A stretch of DNA of 64,000 bases. Origin: Telopea speciosissima (taxonomy: Eukaryota; Streptophyta; Magnoliopsida; Proteales; Proteaceae). A model generated the notes under the pieces. That model searched no databases. It was given only the letters and a program-made list of their open reading frames with translations, and was not told the origin of the DNA. The DNA lies in the NCBI RefSeq assembly GCF_018873765.1, contig NC_057923.1, positions 19,129,913-19,193,912 of the forward strand, given 5' to 3'. The translations under genes were made by a program, and so were the position numbers. Positions 11,401 through 21,960 of this stretch are shown piece by piece. The first letter of the stretch is position 1; the number at the start of each line of letters is the position of its first letter.

Positions 11401-12218
11401 CCACGAGACGTTTAGGACATGATTATTCTTACTAACAATTGTTGGAGTTGTGACTTGTGAGCTAGTTTGAAAAAAATAAATAAATTTGGGATAAGATTCC
11501 ACATTACCCAATTCACCCCTCATGGGTTGCCTATACAATCTTTCAAACATGATGACCAATAAGGAAACTTCCTCTCCTTCACTATTCACTTTATATTTAT
11601 ATAATTATCTGCTCAATTAATCTAATCAATTAATTTAAACTCAATAACTAAGAGCTTTTATTAATTATTCTCTCGCTCTCTCATAATTAATAAACCATGC
11701 CACATAGATAACAATCAAATGTTGATACTGGGAAAAGATATTTCCAGGGAAAATCTACTACTAATGTATATTGAAAAATACCAACAATTCTCAATTGAAT
11801 CTTTTATTATGTTTTGGTCTCTCCACTTAATAACATCACATAACAGATTTACGAATATGGAAATGAACACAACCAAAAAAGCTGATCTATCTGATGACCA
11901 AAAAATTTCCATTGATACCGAAATTCAGCCAATCACAATCAGACAACTCTCAATATGTTCTCTTATTCGGGAAGTGGAAACCTTGTTGACCATTTGTAGA
12001 GAGGAACATTGTATGTTGAGTATATTAGTATGTAGTCAATGCAAGCACCAACGTACCTTTGGTACACTACAAATGCATAATGTACAACTGCAACGATAAG
12101 GACCTTTTAGATATAGGGACAAAATAACTATTGAATATTTATATTTACTCGAACAACCAATGATATCCATACAAGAATCTCAAATTATCACATTCCACGT
12201 ACACACATACCATAATGG
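11401..12218. other. No recognised gene
   Basis: Contains a 126-codon plus-strand frame (11719-12099, MLILGKDISRENLLLMYIEK..) with no family resemblance that I can see. The composition is like surrounding AT-rich repeats; probably a chance frame or an old repeat. Confidence 0.3.
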
Positions 12219-12475
12219 TAGGGGTGTAAATGAATAGCCGAAGTCCATTTTTGAATCCGTGTCCATATCCGTTTGGCACTATTCGAATCCGTCCGAAAGC
12301 TAAACGGATGCGGATATGGATAGGCTATAGCTATCCAAAAAGCTATATTTACATGTAAACGGATAAAATATCCGATCCGTATCCGTTTAGCATTATCTGA
12401 ATCCGTCCGAAAGCTAATCGAATGCGGATGCGGATATAGCACTATCCGAGCCAATCCGATCCGTTTACATCCCTA
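12219..12475. mobile_element. MITE of the TAGGGRTGTAAA family, copy 1
   Basis: Begins TAGGGGTGTAAATGAATAG and ends CCGTTTACATCCCTA, an inverted terminus of about 12 bp. The interior has repeated GTCCGAAAGCTAA, CGGATATGGATA and TATCCGTTTAGCA words. It is nearly collinear with 57831-58076. No clear target duplication was found, so the superfamily is open. Confidence 0.75.
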
Positions 12476-13260
12476 ATAATTACCATATGAATGCTCAAAC
12501 TTATATTATGCAATCACATTGTGAGAATATACAGTGTGACAACTGTGAGAACAAAATTCTCACTTATATCTCTAGTTGTGAACACTTTAAGGTGATGCCT
12601 AACTACCTGAGGTAACCATCACACATAAAATATCAATACAAATTAATATACTCAATCTTTATTGACATGGATTTGATGGATATAAACATATAAATAAAGG
12701 GCAAAAGAACGCTAACCGGTACTGCAGACCCTGCACCAACATGAGAGCCAATGAAAATGTGCACAAAGGCATTGGTCAGTCTCATCGATTTGTATCTAGA
12801 CACAGGAACCACGTGACTAGTTAGCACCCTATTTCTCATAAATATGATGGTTTGGAATTTTTGTGAAGCTGATTAATATCAATTATATATTTCTTTTTCT
12901 CTCTTCCCACACACGTTCCACATTGTCAGATAATGTTGTGGAATTCCACTGAAGCTTGTGGAAATATTATTTTATGCATTTGAAACATGTACCCATGTTT
13001 GCTTCATTTATAAGATAACATAAATTGGAAACGTGAGACTTTTATACCTCCAACTCAAGCAATATTGGTGACAATAATTAATTAAACAAAATAAAAAAAC
13101 TTGTTAACTGCATGGTTGACTCCCTCACAAGGAAGGCCTTATCAGTGATGCGCACAATGATCTGGCCTATTTCCAATCCATGATTTCGTCAACCACAAGC
13201 TTCTCACGTTATCTTTAATAAAATCTTCTTACCCAAAAAAAAAAAAAGAATATAAGTCAT
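12476..13260. other. 3' flank of the NAC gene, no gene seen
   Basis: AT-rich non-coding DNA. The minus-strand frame 12839-12633 is short and unlike any protein I know. The NAC 3' UTR should lie in the right part. Confidence 0.3.
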
Positions 13261-16200
13261 TCAAAAACCGGATAATTGTAAAAAATTGGTTGGGACTTCT
13301 ATTCCTTCCAACTCTCCCATTCCTTCTCCATTTTCTTCTTCACTAGTTTGTATCAAAAAACTAGTGTAGGATTCTTCTCGTTGCCTCTTAAGATATTCCA
13401 TTTTTCTGGTCCAAGTACATGTTTTGGTTGAGGCTTCTTCTATCCCTTCCAGCTCTTCCATTCCTTCTCTGTATTCTACATTAATTTGTGTCTCATTACT
13501 ATCATGATGCTTCGGTCTTTTCGCTCTTTCTTTCTTCATTTCATAATCATTTTCTCGTTGCCTCTTAAGATTTTCCATTACACTATTCCAACTACATGTT
13601 TTGGTTGAGGCTTCTTCTATCTCTTCCAACTCTTCCATTCCTTCTCCATGTTCTTCACTAATTTGTATCTCATTATGATCATGCTGCTCCGGTCTTTTCG
13701 TGCTTTTTTCCTTCGTTTCATGATCCTTTTCTGTCATTAAACCAGTGTAGAATTCTTCATCTTCTGGTTCCCTCTTGAGACTTTCCATTAAGCTGGTTCT
13801 AGTACTTGTTTCTTGTATGGTTTCTATTCTATTGACCCTGCTGAAATCCTTCTTGTCTCGGATTCTACATAACACACAATTTTTCATCTGAAAAAATGAG
13901 AATATATAAAACATGTTAAAATTAAGCAATCTATTCAAATATAAGTAATGAGTTAGAATGTAATACTGATTCTAAGGGATCTAACTTTTGTAGACTTGAT
14001 AAAAAAGAGAAATTAATTTTTGAACCAGTTATTATGTATCAAACTATAGGACTGTCTTTGGTATGCATTTTTGGAACGCATTCTAGGTGGATTGCACATT
14101 CTTGGATGATAAAAACAATTGCATTCTAGGTCGATTTCGCAGTTTTCCGAGAATGCAAAATCGACCTAAAGTGCAATCCAAAAATGCATACCAAACACAG
14201 CATAGGTATTTCATTAATACATAAAAACAAGCAATAAAACATAACCACAATTCTCCATGAAACTGAGTAACTCGGACTCAGTATGTGGGATTTTCACCCT
14301 CTCAAGTACGATGCACTGCCCAGTGCACCTTTAAAGTGCATCATTCACCCAGCACTTGAAAGGATAAAAAGATGAGGATGAAAATCCTTGGACGGTGGCC
14401 TTGGGAGGATAAAAATCCAAGTCTCAAGTGTAGTGCACTGGACAGTGTACCACACTGAGAGGATAAAAATTCCATTATATGTATTATGTGTAGAAGTAAA
14501 CTAGCACGATTCAAGGATTCTTATCCTCTGAAGTGCCCAGTACACCACACTTGAAAATCCAATCATGAAAACATGGGCAGCAGCGTCTTTTTATCCTCTC
14601 AAGTGTTGGGTGGACGGTTGGATATTCAAGTATACATTTGAGAGGATAAAAATCCCTGATTGAGCCAATTCTTATTGGAATTTGAAAACCATGATTTAAG
14701 TGGCTATTTTTTATTATTATTTTTTTGTAGTACGATGAAGATTTAATGATGAGAATCATGTATACAGCCAATGGCTTCAGATAAACAAAGATCATCAAGC
14801 CACAGAGTGGTAATCGGCCAATCTGTCATACACATGAACAAACTATGGGAATAATGGATTTAGACTGTGTTTGATACGCATTCTTGAACGACTATTTTTA
14901 TGATCCAAGAATGCAAAATCGACCCAGAATGCATTCTAAGAATGCATACCAAACACAGCCTTAATTAAACCAGAATCCACCGATACCATTAACCCTGTTT
15001 TAAGAACCAATTTTGATCGAGTTAGGCCAAGTAAGATCTAGTCAGTATGATTTTAATTGAATCCATTACAATTCAAATTAGAAGCGAAGGGAAAATAATC
15101 ATGAGAAAACAAGAAAATCAGGATCTAAGAACATTAATTCATACCTGGCTATCCAAGGCTTTTCTTTGATCATCCGATAATAATAGACGATAATTAAGCT
15201 TATATTCATGCATGATCCAATTGGTTTTCCTTGCTGTATTTCCTTTCCCAATATATAAGACCAAGTTCTTCTTGTAGCCAATAGTCACACCATGGAACAA
15301 TACTTCGACATCCCCACTAGTAGCCTTCCAATAACCATCACTTGTTGTTCGACTTGGTCGGCCCCCAACACGATTTTTCGGATCAGTAATTGTGAAGAAA
15401 TATGAATCTTCTCCGTTACCATCCGTAAATTCAACTATCACTGATCAATCATCAATGTAATCGTTAGTGTTTCTATAAAAAGAAAAAACTTTAGTTCAAC
15501 CAATTAAAAAATAGAAGAGAAGAAGAAAGATTTAATTCAAGTTCGTAAATTGCAAAGTTGGACCACTTTTAGAGCATTAGTGGAATCGGATCTAGTATCG
15601 ATCATGACAGATCCAGCCAATTTAATTACACCTATTCTTGTTGATTCTAATCAGTTTTTGGCCTATTCTAGATCCAGACCCTCTACAGCATGGCAGGGCG
15701 TTTGGCGCACAGGGCTGCTCCAGGCAGGCAGCCCCATATTGTGTTGGGCTGCGTGCCCAGGCAGCAGAGCATGTACACGGGACATCTTTTTGCGCTGCAG
15801 CGTGCGTTTTTAACCCTTATTGGGAAAAGAAAGGCCGCAATCAGGCAATCAAAAAGCATGCCTCTCATTGGCCCCATGCTGGTGAGGGTTAACACGGTCA
15901 AATAGGGATCTCTTACATAAAAAAGAGAGTAAATTATACGTCACCCCTGGGTGATTTGAGTTTTGTTTAAAAATCAAGAATGACGTGTAATTTATCTTAA
16001 AAAAGAAAGAAAAAACATGTAAGCTCAGAAATTGCAAAGTTGCCAACTGTCACTGTTAGAGCATTAGTATTAAGCATGGTTTCAAGAATAGGGAGTCGGA
16101 TCTGGAATCGGCCATGACAGATCTGGCCAATTTACACCTATTCTTGCATATTTTGATTCAATTTTCGGCCGATTCTTGGATTGGGATCCTCTGCAGCACA

Positions 16201-16734
16201 ACAGCCTAGCTGCCTTGGGCATGCAACCCCATACATCGCACCTGTGTTGGGTTACTTCCCTGGGGCAGCAGGGCATATGTGCTTGTGCCGCCACACTGCA
16301 GAGGAGCCCGAATATTAATTTAACCTTTATTGAGAAAAAGAAGGCTGCTATCAAAAGAAACAATGCCATACTTATCAATGCTTTGTGCTCTCATTAGCCC
16401 CGTGCTGATGGGGGAACTACACGACCAAGCAACGATCTCTTACCTCTTATTTATACAAGAGAAATAACGAAGAAGGAAGAATAAGAAGTGCGAGAAAACG
16501 CTTACTTCTGGTAAACTGATCGAGATTAAAACGATAAATCTCAACTTCTTTGATAACGTCACAAGGTAGAGGTAAACCAAGAATCTTGTTTCTGAGATAA
16601 TTAAGCAACAACTCAGATTCCGACGGACAGAAACGATAGCCGGAAGGAAAGATGGCTGGCCGCTGTTGATGTTGTTGTTGTTTTCCCTTGTGTTGACGAG
16701 GGATTTTCGAAGAATTCATGAACTGGCTGGCCAT
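13261..16734 (-). CDS. NAC-domain transcription factor with triplicated acidic C-terminus
   Basis: Three minus-strand exons: 16734-16506 (ATG at 16734-16732), 15440-15145 and 13887-13261 (stop at 13263-13261). Junctions are GT/AG and the phases fit (229+296 bases = 175 codons, then 209 codons with stop; 383 residues). The NAC domain is split in the usual way. Exon 1 has FPSGYRFCPSESELLLNYL and GLPLPCDVIKEVEIY (subdomains A and B). Exon 2 has VGGRPSRTTSDGYWKAT, GYKKNLVLYIGKG and KTNWIMHEYKL (C and D). Exon 3 opens with KNCVLCRI (E). It is divergent (RFCPSESE for RFHPTDEE), so DNA binding is likely but not certain. The C-terminal 190 residues hold three copies of a unit around GMEELExIEEASTKTC..W and LKRQRE, highly charged. 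No membrane segment is seen. Both introns carry repeats. The protein should act in the nucleus; its targets are unknown. Confidence 0.85.
14049..14201. mobile_element. Small inverted-repeat MITE in NAC intron 2 (copy A)
   Basis: Left end GACTGTCTTTGGTATGCATT is mirrored by AATGCATACCAAACACAGC on the right. The interior repeats GCATTCTAGGT.GATT and its complement. Flanked by ATA on both sides. Same family as 14863-14960. Confidence 0.7.
14280..14660. repeat. Cluster of short inverted repeats built on GAGAGGATAAAAATCC
   Basis: The words GAGGATAAAAAT and TTTTATCCTCTCAAGT alternate at least six times, with GTGCACTG..CAGTGTACC palindromes between them. This looks like nested or tandem copies of one small foldback element. 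No coding potential. Confidence 0.55.
14863..14960. mobile_element. Tourist-like MITE in NAC intron 2 (copy B), 98 bp
   Basis: GACTGTGTTTGATACGCATT on the left and AATGCATACCAAACACAGCC on the right form the terminal repeat. TTA target duplications at 14860-14862 and 14961-14963 point to the PIF/Harbinger group. Confidence 0.75.
15547..15915. repeat. Dispersed repeat in NAC intron 1, copy A
   Basis: Collinear with 16029-16441: both start AAATTGCAAAGTTG, share TTAGAGCATTAGT, CATGACAGATC..GCCAATTTA, CTCT.CAGCA and AAC..TTATTG..AAA, then CATT.GCCCC.TGCTG.TG, and end GATCTCTTAC. GC-rich chance frames inside are not genes. Related words recur in the cluster at 22.9-25.4 kb. Confidence 0.7.
16029..16441. 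repeat. Dispersed repeat in NAC intron 1, copy B
   Basis: Second, diverged copy of the 15547-15915 unit in the same orientation and the same intron, ending just before the exon 1 donor at 16505. It carries an extra stretch at about 16060-16090. Confidence 0.7.
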
Positions 16735-16740
16735 GGAGGA

Positions 16741-16790
16741 GAGTGAGAGGGAGAGGGAGATGGAGATGGAGATGGAGATTATATAATATA
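16741..16790 (-). promoter_or_regulatory. Purine-rich leader repeat and TATA-like box of the NAC gene
   Basis: Plus-strand GAGATGGAGATGGAGATGG just before the ATG is a pyrimidine-rich microsatellite leader on the coding strand. The TATATAATATA stretch at 16780-16790 is a plausible TATA box about 50 bp upstream of the start codon. Confidence 0.4.
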
Positions 16791-16799
16791 CAATCCACA

Positions 16800-17975
16800 T
16801 AAACATATACATAAACTCACAAATTAAATCCCCAATAATACTGTTCTACCAAAAAAAAATCCCAATAATACAGTGTAGAATTATGTAGATCTAAAATTAT
16901 CAGAGCCATTCAGTTCACACTTAATATATATAGAGTACCAGAGCGAGCAAAACCCAACCAATGCCACCGATCCAATTGGATTATTTATTATTGGAATGTT
17001 TGTCGGCGGGTCCTCCTGCACTGTGCCGTATTGTATTCCCACTCGAACTCAGGAACGATAGGATTGCTGTTGTTTTGTAAACATTCCTTTTAAGTTGATA
17101 CGATTCGATTATTAATTCCATAATTATTAACATTATTAATTGTACGCTCTCCCTCATATACTCATATTCACCCCCTTCCCCAAGTCACGTGCGGAAACCC
17201 TCTCGATTAGGATTAGGTTACCTAAAGTTGATTATTGCTTTAACTTAAGATCTGAAAGGGAATGACTTCCATTTGTTATTAAGTATTCATTAGGATTCGA
17301 ATTGGAGTTTTTTTTTTTTTTTTTTAATTTATTAAGGAAATTGTCTAGATCTACGAGATAATTGTAAATTTACTTGTTTTATAATTCTTTTTTATCTTGT
17401 AAATCTAAGATTTACCAAAATCAAATCTTTTAGATTTAGGCCACATTTGGTATGATAAGAATACCAAACCCATTTGGTAGTTCAATTTTTGATAATAGAT
17501 TTTCTATTTTTATTTTAAAAAATAGCGGTAGTGGTGATAGAGTGATAGGAGGCATTGGTAGGGTTAGGAAAGGGGGTGGTGGTGGTGGCGGCATTGTAGT
17601 TGCATGAGGTGAGGGATTTTAAGGGTCTTCAGTAAGGATGTTAAACAGTCCAACTCGGTTAAATTGTTTAATTAAATAGTTTCAATTTTGAAACCATAAT
17701 TGAACCATTTTATTAAATAGTTCTATTCAGTTTCGATAAACGGTTTTGGCTTGATTTTATATTTGGGATCCACCTCCCTAGCCTTCGTCATCCCTTTTAA
17801 CTTGCAAAAAGTGATCATTACACCAGTCTCCTCTATACAGGTTTGTTTTCCACTGCTGATATACATTGAGAAGCGTCAAATGATCTGATTGTGACAAAAA
17901 AAATTCTCCTTTGGCAGGAAGAACACCGATAGCAGTGACAACATGGACACAACTGTCGGACCTTGTTCACACATC
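16800..17975. other. NAC 5' flank and repeats, no gene seen
   Basis: AT-rich DNA with a poly(T) run at about 17309-17325. A stretch at about 17330-17440 (ACTTGTTTTATAATTCTTTTT type) resembles the inverted pair near 23210-23440. Also present are a GGT/GTG-rich patch (17560-17590) and a palindromic AGTTTCAATTTTGAAAC region near 17690. Confidence 0.35.
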
Positions 17976-18242
17976 TTAGGTACCGTTTAATGTTACCGTT
18001 TAATAACATTAAGCGTGTTTCTGTTCTGTTTCTCACAAAAAAATGTTTTTTGATATTTTTTATTGTAGAAACATAGGTCAGGGTTGCAAAATGGTGTTTG
18101 ATAACGTTACGCGTGTTTCATAACAATTTTCTCCATCTTCAACTCTGCCGTACCTGGAGCCTCTGCACTTCAAATCGGAACCGTAACATTTCTGATTACA
18201 GAGCGTAATATCTAAGGTATTCTGGCTTAAACTTTACAACAT

Positions 18243-18760
18243 CTAAGCCGCGACATTCTTGGGAGATTTGGATTGAGAAGCCTTCTCACTCTTTTCGCTC
18301 TTCTCAGTCTTCTTGGGCAACAATACAGTGTGGATATTGGGATGAACACCACCACTAGCAATGGTGACCCCACCAAGCAATCTCCCAAGTTCTTCGTCAA
18401 ACATCACAGTGAGCAGCAGATGCCTTTGTCTGAGCCCAACCAATTCCAGAACTTAAAAATATATAGATCGAATTAGAACAAATTAAAATCGACCAAAAGC
18501 TCATTCGTTTCACATTATGAAGAACCCAAGCAATTAACTTGGTGGAAACATATATACCTCAGCGGCGAGGTACTCGAGAATGGCAGCAAGGTAGATGGGA
18601 GCACCGGTTCCAACCTCTGTACGTAGCCACCTTTCTTCAAGAAACGGGCAACACGACCCACCGGAAATTGCAGTCCGGCTTTAATGGACTTGGAAACTGC
18701 CTTCTTCCTGTCACCACCTCGTCTGCCTCCTGCTCCCTTTTTGGCTTTGCCGCTCTCCAT
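18243..18760 (-). pseudogene. Histone H2A.W-like pseudogene carried by a TIR element
   Basis: Exon 1 (18760-18558) starts [16 protein letters not shown], then [20 protein letters not shown], an H2A N-terminus. One base is missing after YVQR, so the following [18 protein letters not shown] is only readable in another frame. A GTATAT donor follows the usual GCCGCTGAG. Exon 2 (18451-18243) reads VLELVG then RHLLL and [31 protein letters not shown] and KSPKNVAA. About ten residues of the NAARDNKK region are deleted. The C-terminal KSPK motif points to the H2A.W class. The retained intron shows it was copied from genomic DNA, not from mRNA. It cannot make a nucleosomal histone. Confidence 0.85.
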
Positions 18761-18858
18761 TTCTGAATCTGCTTTTGAAACTGAAAACACTGGCTAATTG
18801 AGAGAAGAGAACCAAAAAACAAAACGAGAATCGAATAGAGTTTGAAGCGAAATCTCAC

Positions 18859-19050
18859 CTTTCAATTCTGCTTTCACAGGTTCCGATTGAGGCGGCTCCA
18901 ATGAAGACACAGCCGCAGCGGCTTGAGAAGAATCCACATCAACAGAATTCTCCGATTTCAGATCAATGATTCCCAAGTAGAAGCTCCGACCCCCTGGCGA
19001 TGGAGAGTTGCAGGTTTCGTTCGAGCGGCAAAAGACGATGGAGGAGAGTC
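18859..19050 (-). pseudogene. Captured exon from a second, unknown gene, in frame with H2A
   Basis: The minus-strand frame runs SPGGRSFYLGIIDLKSENS, then VDVDSSQAAAAVSSLEPPQ and SEPVKAELK, ending AAAG followed by GTGAGATTTC (donor at 18858). The next acceptor, GTTTTCAG at 18781, leaves a 78-bp intron. Joining 18859 to 18780 continues in the H2A frame through its ATG (..[13 protein letters not shown]). The donor gene is unknown, and the 5' limit of the exon is not defined. Confidence 0.5.
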
Positions 19051-19285
19051 CCGTTCCCTCCCCCTATTTTTTATCGGGCAACACTTCCTGACTTCCCTTG
19101 TCAAAATGGTTACGTGTTTTTACAAATCTGTTTCTGTAAACATAAATAATCATAAATTTTGATTTATGATACCAAAACATATGAAACAAAACAGATTTAT
19201 CAAACGATTTTTTGGATGTTTTTTGTGCTGCAAACACAAATAACATAGAAACACTAGAAACATAACGTTATTAAACAGTACCTTA

Positions 19286-21960
19286 GGGCGGCTTGATAAC
19301 TTTTCTGTTGTTTCTGTGCTGAGAAACAGTAAAAATGATTTTTTTTTTTCTTTTCTGTATTAAAAAACAACTTTTGTAATGCTTGGTAAACCTGTTCTGA
19401 AAACGTTTCCAGAACACAATTGGAACACCAATGGTGTTTAATAAAATCTGTTGAATAAAAAGGATCTTAGTGGATTTGAACCACCATCTCTTGGAATATG
19501 CTTATGTTCCAAGTGCTCTACCAACTTGAGCTTAAGACCCATCAAGTAGAGTTTTGAACATGCTTATGAATAAAAAGAGTATAAAGGATATTTATACTGT
19601 CGAGCAAAGAAAAATGAAGCAGATTAGTACAATTGAGTATTCATCTTATCAATGCGATGGTTTTTGTAACTCCTTAAAGAGTATAATGGAAATTTCATAG
19701 CACAAATAAATGGCCAAGTCAAGACTCTAATTTTCAAGGGATCGCTAATGTAACTTCTTTTTCTTCTTTTCCTTACTGTAGAAATTTTTATTTTCAATGA
19801 CTAATATTCAAGGGATCACTGATCATCAGGCTTACTGATCTAAGCAGTGGGGAAATAGCTTTTTTTGTGAAGCAAAGAAAAAGAAATAAAGGATAAAGAC
19901 ACAATATAAGTAGTGCAGAAATGTGATGCTACCTGATTCCTTCTATTAGGTTACTCAGATCAAAAGTGCAGGGTCTCACAACTTCCATAAGTTTAAACTC
20001 TGTGTTGGGGAGGGGGTGGGTGGGAATGCATGCTTATGTAAATACATACAAGTCTCAAAACTGACACAAATCATGAAGTACGGAACACATCCAGAATGAG
20101 TTTCAGCTGCTATAAATATTTACTTCTCCCCAAGTGCTTGAGGCTAGTGGATCAAATGAAATGATGCTTGTACTCTAGTAACCTCTAATTTTCAAAACCA
20201 CCATTCATTATTCCTTTGCTTTTCTTCTACCGTCTCATAGTTTGCAGCTATGCATGTCAAGGTTAAACTAGGTTTCAATCTGCTACCTACTCCATTTTAA
20301 ACACTTTAGAAAGGAATTTACAAGTTTCAAAAATTGGAAGCTATCAGTTGCAGTCATTTATTCTACTTGTAAGTGGTGGCAAGTGAAACCCTATCCCTAA
20401 TTGTTATAGCTAAAAGAGGACAGAATTTAAGGGTATTAAAGCAGATTTTTAATCACTCTCAGAGTAGGGTTTAGACAGGGCTGTAAATCAGGTCTGGTGG
20501 AGCTTTTGGTGAGGTGGATTGATGGTCATAATCTCATGGTAATGGGTCTCAAGTAATATATTTATCATTTATTAGAGGTTCTTATGACCTCCACATGTAA
20601 GCATGGTCTATATGAAGTTCTCAGACTATACCCTCCAGTGTCATTCCTGTTCTGACATGCATCCAAGAGCACAAATGTAGGATAACTCACCCTTTCCACC
20701 GGTACAGAGCTTGTGCTGCAATGGGTAATCCACCATAACCACAAAGTTCTGGGGAGAATGTGCAGATAAATTCAAGCCCAATAGGTTCAAGGCAGGAGTT
20801 TCAAATGCATAGAGGCCAAGAGAGACGAAAATCTAGAGGTGGAAAGATGGTTTGACGGCAATCGATCTCCCTGTCTGGCCATCCCTTGCTGTCCATGTTT
20901 CACACATCAAATTTCTGGGTTCAACCCCAGTTTATGTTCAAATTTCTGGGTTTTACTACATTAGGCCAGCAACCAATCAAGTGAAGAAGCAGGGGAAAAA
21001 TCATAACAGAAAAATCAATCGGTTTTAACAGTGATCAGTATAAATCACACAAAAATTCATAGAATTGCATCAGTGCCTGATATACATCCAAGTCATAATT
21101 TTTACATCCTAAACTCCAAAGAATTCTTAATTCATAGACCATATCATTCTCCTCCAAACTGATTATCAAATTAAACTCTACCATAAGTAATGCTGTGTCT
21201 TTTATCAAAAAAGCAAACAATCGCGTGAAGAAGTAAGGGAAAAATCTTTACAACAGAGTGAAAAAGGAGAATTTTACCTTCGGCTGTACTCAATCAAGTT
21301 TTAGGTTGGGTTTATTAGATTAGAGAAATCAAGGATGCTTTGGATTTAGGGTTTCTGCAAAAGCAAAATACAAGATTTTTAGAAGAAGAAGATGACAAAG
21401 CAGAAGGGCAGACCTAATCGCAAGAAAAAGAAGAGGAAGAAGCAGAGGAAGAAGAAGAAGATGAGGATGCAGAAGAATACAGAGAGGGATTTTATCTGAG
21501 TTCGCCGACGGCTAGAACTGTGGAGTTTCGATCGGCCTTGGAGAGGTTGGAAGATGTTCATCAATGGAGCTTCGATCGAACTTGGAGATGGCTTCGATGG
21601 ACTTCGTTGGGAAGACGATCGTTGAAGCTTGGAGAGGGGCTCGAAATTATCGGGCACAACTTCCAGACGAAGATGAAGGTCGAAGGAGAGTTCACCGACG
21701 ATGTACATGAGAAATTATCAGGCACAACTTCGTGAGAGCGACGGAGGTTGGAGGAAGAGAGGGTGAGTAAGGTCAAATGGGCTTTTGATACAAAATACCG
21801 GGCACAAGTTTTCCAACTTGTGCCAAGAAAAATTGTGTTTCATGGCTTATAAATTTCAATTTATGATTCAAAAAACATAAAAAATGAAACAGATTTACCA
21901 AGCGGTTTTTAGAGTATTTTTCCGTTTCTCAAAATGGGAAAACACCAATCAAGCGGGCCC
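19286..21960. mobile_element. Second large TIR element, 2.7 kb, non-autonomous
   Basis: The left end GGGCGGCTTGATAAC and the right end (reverse complement GGGCCCGCTTGATTGG) share a TIR of about 110 bp with landmarks GAGAAAC.G.AAAAAT, AAAAAAC and GCTTGGTAAA.CTGTT in the same order. Flanks are TTA (19283-19285, shared with the neighbouring element) and TTG (21961-21963), so the target duplication is imperfect. The interior has a tRNA-like sequence and, near the right end (21480-21740), a GC-richer gene-like patch with repeated ATTATC.GGCACAACTTC. No transposase frame. Confidence 0.6.
19462..19540 (-). tRNA. tRNA-like sequence (probable tRNA pseudogene)
   Basis: On the minus strand a cloverleaf can be drawn. 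The 7-bp acceptor stem is GGGTCTT/AAGATCC (one G-U). The D arm is GCTC..GAGC around AAGTTGGTA. A CTTGG/CCAAG anticodon stem follows, and the T arm is GGTGG-TTCAAAT-CCACT. A-box and B-box like words (AGCTCAAGTTGG, GGTTCAAATCC) are present. The anticodon loop is 14 bases (AACATAAGCATATT) rather than 7, so it would need a 7-base intron or is a pseudogene. The identity cannot be called safely; a CAT triplet is in the loop. Confidence 0.45.

Larger units (their letters stand above)
17979..19282. mobile_element. Gene-carrying TIR element (Pack-type, PIF/Harbinger-like), 1304 bp
   Basis: The left end GGTACCGTTTAAT is mirrored at the right (GGTACTGTTTAAT on the minus strand), with further weaker inverted similarity for about 50 bp (AACATTAAGCGTGTTTCTG against AACGTTATGTTTCTAGTG). 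TTA target duplications sit at 17976-17978 and 19283-19285. The left end holds an internal 13-base duplication. There is no transposase; the cargo is a broken intron-containing H2A.W copy plus an exon from another gene. The TTA duplication favours PIF/Harbinger, but this is inference. Confidence 0.75.

Noticed and set aside
11719..12099. 126-codon plus-strand frame
   Set aside because: No recognisable motif, AT-rich codon use and no splice context; most likely chance.
13261..13938. A stand-alone 225-residue protein on the minus strand
   Set aside because: It is the third exon of the NAC gene: a TTTTTTCAG acceptor precedes MKNCVLCRI at 13887 and the phase fits exon 2.
15550..15905. Several overlapping frames in GC-rich sequence
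   Set aside because: They lie in the repeat of NAC intron 1 and have no protein-like conservation between the two repeat copies.
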